Assembly (NCBI RefSeq): GCF_030062155.1
Contig: NZ_CP118269.1
Span: 558,001-622,000, forward strand
DNA: 64,000 nucleotides
Source: Pantoea sp. Lij88
GTDB lineage: Bacteria > Pseudomonadota > Gammaproteobacteria > Enterobacterales > Enterobacteriaceae
Reading direction: 5' to 3'
Part shown: positions 61,302 to 64,000 of the stretch, piece by piece
Layout: the number at the start of each line of letters is the position of its first letter
Numbering within the stretch: the stretch's first letter is position 1
The notes under the pieces: model-generated
Seen by the model: only the letters and a program-made list of their open reading frames with translations
Databases searched by the model: none
What the model was told of the DNA's origin: nothing
Program-made: the position numbers and the translations under genes

Positions 61302-62349
61302 CCCGAATTTTTTTACAGATAAATTCAGTCCTTAATTTTCGAGATGAGAGGTCTGTGGTTGCTCTGCGTGAGGCATCAATGAAATCTCTATATTCATCAT
61401 TTGGAGCTAGAGCATCTCTAGCCGTAACCTCATCATATCTTGCACTAATTTCGTCTAGCGAATTTCTTATTTGGCCGATATTGTTATTGTTAATGTTGGT
61501 TCTAGGCGCATCACTTAAATTTTCCAAGCCATAAATACAATGTGCAATTGATGTAAATAATGTATAGAAAAAATGGATTCTGTGGAAATTGGTTTGTTTC
61601 AGTTCTTCAGACGGATATATCTCTCCTATTACCGTCATTACATTATCGAATTTCTCTGCTGCATCATTACAGTTATCCTCATCATCGTCATACTTTTTGT
61701 AAAGAGTAGGGATGTGCTTTTTAGGCTGAATGCCTTCAATCAATGAGCCTAGTAGGTCAGAGGAAAGTTCAGCTTCTGACATCCTTGTTACCTCTTTCTC
61801 AGAAACAACCCCTCCTTCGATAAAATAAGCAACATATCTAAACCCTAAACTATACGCAGCTTGTTTAAAATAACCCAAGTATTGAGCATTAAGTAATTCT
61901 TGAGGGTTTAATTTAACAGAATACGTATTAAGTCTCGCAAATATATCTAAGATATCTTCGAACGATAAGTCGAAAAGCATATCTACGCCGATTTCATACT
62001 GTAAAAATTCTGATTTTATCTCATCAGGCAAATCATCAAAGTAGAACGAAGAAAACTCTCTGTTATGAGCTCGAGAAACTTTAAAGTCTCCATTAATATA
62101 GCTCAGTATGGCTCTAAGTCTTTGTTGGCCATCAACAACTGTTCTAACGTTTCTTCCAACATTCAACGTTTGAGTTATAAGAATTTTAGGTATTGGCTTT
62201 CCTCTTAATATAGTATCGACTAGATAAGATTTAGCTTTCTCCGTCCAAACTGATCTTCTTTGAAACTTTGGTGAGAGTTCCAGTAGGCCTGTCTGGCTCC
62301 ATTCCAAAAAATCTGAAATATTGTAAGCGCGAGTATCAAAATTCTTCAT
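61291..62349 (-). CDS. DUF262 domain protein (GmrS-like ParB/Srx-fold)
   Basis: A 352-residue AT-rich gene. N-terminal DUF262 domain with the motif VVDGQQRLRAILS near residue 75 and SYLVDTILRGKPIPKILI before it. The rest is helical with no HNH (DUF1524, GmrD-like) nuclease domain. DUF262 proteins are common in phage-defence systems (GmrSD, others) and pair with effector genes. Here the effector would be the HEPN protein directly downstream. Its AT content contrasts sharply with the neighbouring core genes, implying transfer. Confidence 0.82.
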   Translation of the reverse strand: MKNFDTRAYNISDFLEWSQTGLLELSPKFQRRSVWTEKAKSYLVDTILRGKPIPKILITQTLNVGRNVRTVVDGQQRLRAILSYINGDFKVSRAHNREFSSFYFDDLPDEIKSEFLQYEIGVDMLFDLSFEDILDIFARLNTYSVKLNPQELLNAQYLGYFKQAAYSLGFRYVAYFIEGGVVSEKEVTRMSEAELSSDLLGSLIEGIQPKKHIPTLYKKYDDDEDNCNDAAEKFDNVMTVIGEIYPSEELKQTNFHRIHFFYTLFTSIAHCIYGLENLSDAPRTNINNNNIGQIRNSLDEISARYDEVTARDALAPNDEYRDFIDASRRATTDLSSRKLRTEFICKKIRDAM

Positions 62350-62547
62350 AATATTCTCATTTATATTTAATAAGGTTTTGCATGATTTAAGATGCGAGAC
62401 CTATGGATGATGCTTTCATTTATATAAACTATAACATTTTTTCTTGAATGATTTATTATTGATAAATAGATAGTTAGGTTTCGGGCCATTGTATTGGCCA
62501 GCAAGTTGTTGAACGGCTTGGCTTCCTCAAAGTTGAGTATTCCACTT
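62350..62547. other. AT-rich promoter region upstream of the DUF262 gene
   Basis: Roughly 200 bases without a gene between the DUF262 gene start and the 3' end of the broken integrase. The promoter of the DUF262-HEPN pair should lie here. Confidence 0.5.
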
Positions 62548-63570
62548 TCAACATACCGCTATCTGACTCAGCAGGTTGAACAACTTTGCTTCTGAAAAAT
62601 GATCTGGTCCAAAGTGCGCATACCGCATCGTTACCTTGATATCGGTGTGCCCCAATATTCTTTGTAGCACTAGAATGTTACCGCCATTCATCATGAAATG
62701 AGAAGCGAAAGTGTGGCGTAAAACATGTGTAAGCTGCCCTGCAGGTGTCTCAATGCCAGCACGTTGCATGGCCTTCCTGAAAGCTGAATAGCATGGTTTA
62801 AAGAGCAATTGTGCTTTCCTGCTCGATGGAAGTTCAGCCTGTAATTTTTCACTTATCGGCACAGCTCGGTTTTTCTTCCCTTTAGTTTTCACTTAGATGA
62901 TCTGACCAGCGCGGATCTGATTACCCTTCAAGCCTTCTGCCTCACTCCATCGTGCGCCGGTTGCTAAGCAGATTTTTACAATGGTAGTCAGATCTTTTGA
63001 ACGGCTATTGTCACACTTGGCAATAAGAGTTCTGATTTCTTCAATGGTGAGATACGCCATCTCAGATTCACTAATCTTAAACTCGCGCATGTTTTCTAAT
63101 GGGTTTGGCGCGGTCCATTCATCCAATCGGCGTAGCTCATTAAACATCGCCCTGAAATACGCCAACTCTAAATTCACCGTACGCAGCGTAACCATCTTCA
63201 CTCGGCTGGAGCGGGTGATCTTCCCACTTAACCGCTGCTCGCGATAAGACGCAAAAATTTTTGCGTTAAACTCGGTTGCGAGTGGGTTTCCCATAGCCTC
63301 GCAGGCGAACGCCATTGTGGTTCGCCTCTTCGCACCATCCGCCAACGTAATGCCATGCGTGTTGAACCATAATTCAACCAGCTCAATTACCCGCCGCTTA
63401 TCTGCCTTCTCTCCCAGCCAGGGCTTATCTTGAACCTGCTCTTTTACGAACTTCTCATAGGATTGTGCTTCGCCCTTAGTCGCAAACTGGCGGCGTATCC
63501 TTTTGCCGTCACGGCCATCGGGGAAAACTTGTGCCTATAACATCACGCTGGGTAATTTGTTAATCGCTTT
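62548..63570 (-). pseudogene. P2-type tyrosine integrase, broken by stop codons
   Basis: Translating the minus strand gives one continuous P2/186-family integrase interrupted twice in the same frame. The N-terminal KLPS..AQVFPDGRDGKRIRR region has a TAG at 63535-63537 and its expected start codon reads AAA. The middle part (catalytic ARWSEAEG arginine) ends at a TAA at 62893-62895; the rest (KTKGKKNRAVPIS, HVLRHTFASHF, LGHTDIKVTMRYAH) resumes at once after it. All catalytic residues (R, H-x-x-R, H, Y) are still encoded but a full protein cannot be made. The element is therefore probably immobile without help. Confidence 0.85.
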
Positions 63571-63595
63571 GCTAAGTTTTTAGTGATATTTAGTA

Positions 63596-63690
63596 CGTGC
63601 ATAGCCATCATTTTTCACATGCCGCCTTCGGTTATCGAGTCCATGACTCTGACCGAGATTCTGGAGTGGCTGCACAAAGCAATCCTGTAA
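63596..63690 (+). pseudogene. P2 gpE-like tail protein fragment
   Basis: In frame from 63596 the DNA reads AIAIIFHMPPSVIESMTL then TEILEWLHKA before a stop, matching the short P2-type gpE tail proteins (IFxxPPS..L.EL..W..KA). It lacks a start codon and a complete C-terminus, so it is a remnant. Confidence 0.55.
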
Positions 63691-63703
63691 AGCAGAGCCA
63701 GCG

Positions 63704-63917
63704 ATGAGCGATAAAAATCTACGTTCGCAGGTCGTGTTGGGCGCAGTCTATCAGCTAACGAGCTCCTTTCACAACGTCCGCTAAAGCTGGCTGGCACACT
63801 GCGCGAGACGCTCAACATCTTAATGTGCTGGGCACACAGGCCGGGCGCAATGACGGCTTCCGTAAAACCAGCTCAGGGCTTGCCGTCACCGCTAAAAGCC
63901 TTAAATCCGCCCGTTAA
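63704..63917 (+). pseudogene. P2 gpT-like tape-measure gene remnant, frameshifted
   Basis: The ATG at 63704 opens MSDKNLRSQVVLGAVYQLTS, the typical N-terminus of P2-like tape-measure proteins, and hits a stop at 63782. Similarity continues in other frames (LAGTLRET, then QAGRNDGFRKTSSGLAV up to 63917). Several frameshifts and deletions have destroyed it. Confidence 0.6.
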
Positions 63918-64000
63918 TACGTGGCGTGGCTACCCGTACCGATGGCCGGTAATGATTCCGGTATGTTCCAGTTCCCGCCAGAGGGTACGCTGATTGAGGT
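63918..64000 (+). pseudogene. Phage baseplate-protein fragment, runs off the window
   Basis: Open frame to the window edge reading WLPVPMAGNDSGMFQFPPEG, which resembles the OB-fold core of phage baseplate-assembly (gpV/gp45) proteins. Joined directly to the tape-measure remnant, a non-natural order for a P2 phage, so a deletion has brought them together. Confidence 0.45.

Overview
The window looks like a chromosome segment of a plant- or environment-associated member of the Erwiniaceae/Enterobacterales, most like Pantoea or Erwinia. Nearly every gene has a close Escherichia coli counterpart recognisable by sequence. GC is moderately high, and pectin-breakdown functions recur (a KdgM-type oligogalacturonate porin and a complete exu/uxa galacturonate regulon). 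The genus is inferred from gene content and order, not from a search.

Layout. (1) 1-15.1 kb matches the E. coli 96-minute neighbourhood: tamA (5' end outside the window), tamB, ytfP, ppa, a DUF441 gene, an LprI-like gene, a chemoreceptor with a FliA-type promoter, fbp, mpl, a kdgM-like porin, darP, pmbA and cybC. (2) 15.4-23.0 kb is an accessory catabolic operon: a stand-alone PRD protein, a glycine-rich SFCG protein, DUF4312, DUF4311 and DUF4310 proteins, an amidohydrolase, a DgaE-like PLP ammonia-lyase, a DgaF-like KDGP aldolase, and an MtlR/LicR-type regulator carrying PTS domains. (3) 23.0-51.2 kb matches the E. coli 69-71 minute region, rearranged: yhaJ/yhaK; dolP-diaA-yraN-lpoA divergent from rsmI; rnpB with 3'-end repeats; yqjG to yqjC; mzrA-yqjA; exuR, exuT and uxaCBA with three ExuR-type operators; sstT; alx with its yybP-ykoY (Mn2+) leader; ygjR; a CBS-containing ClC gene; ygjP; rlmG; fadH. 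(4) 51.4-60.1 kb holds a YfiH/laccase-domain gene, an e(P4)-type acid phosphatase, a carbonic anhydrase-SulP pair, a diguanylate cyclase, ddl and yjjJ. (5) From 60.39 kb to the right edge lies a decayed integrated element: a 47-bp 3' fragment of tRNA-Ile2(CAU), an AT-rich HEPN + DUF262 gene pair, a P2-type integrase broken by stop codons, and scraps of P2-like tail genes.

How the parts work together. TamA and TamB form the outer-membrane translocation and assembly module. The exu/uxa genes import galacturonate and convert it to 2-keto-3-deoxygluconate, while the KdgM-like porin admits oligogalacturonides. The 15.4-23.0 kb operon reads as uptake, deacylation, ammonia elimination and aldol cleavage of an N-acylated amino-sugar acid. 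Its uptake proteins (SFCG/DUF4312/DUF4311/DUF4310 plus solo PRD) are of unknown mechanism, and the regulator points to PTS phosphorylation. This operon and the HEPN/DUF262 pair are the two best candidates for under-described biology.
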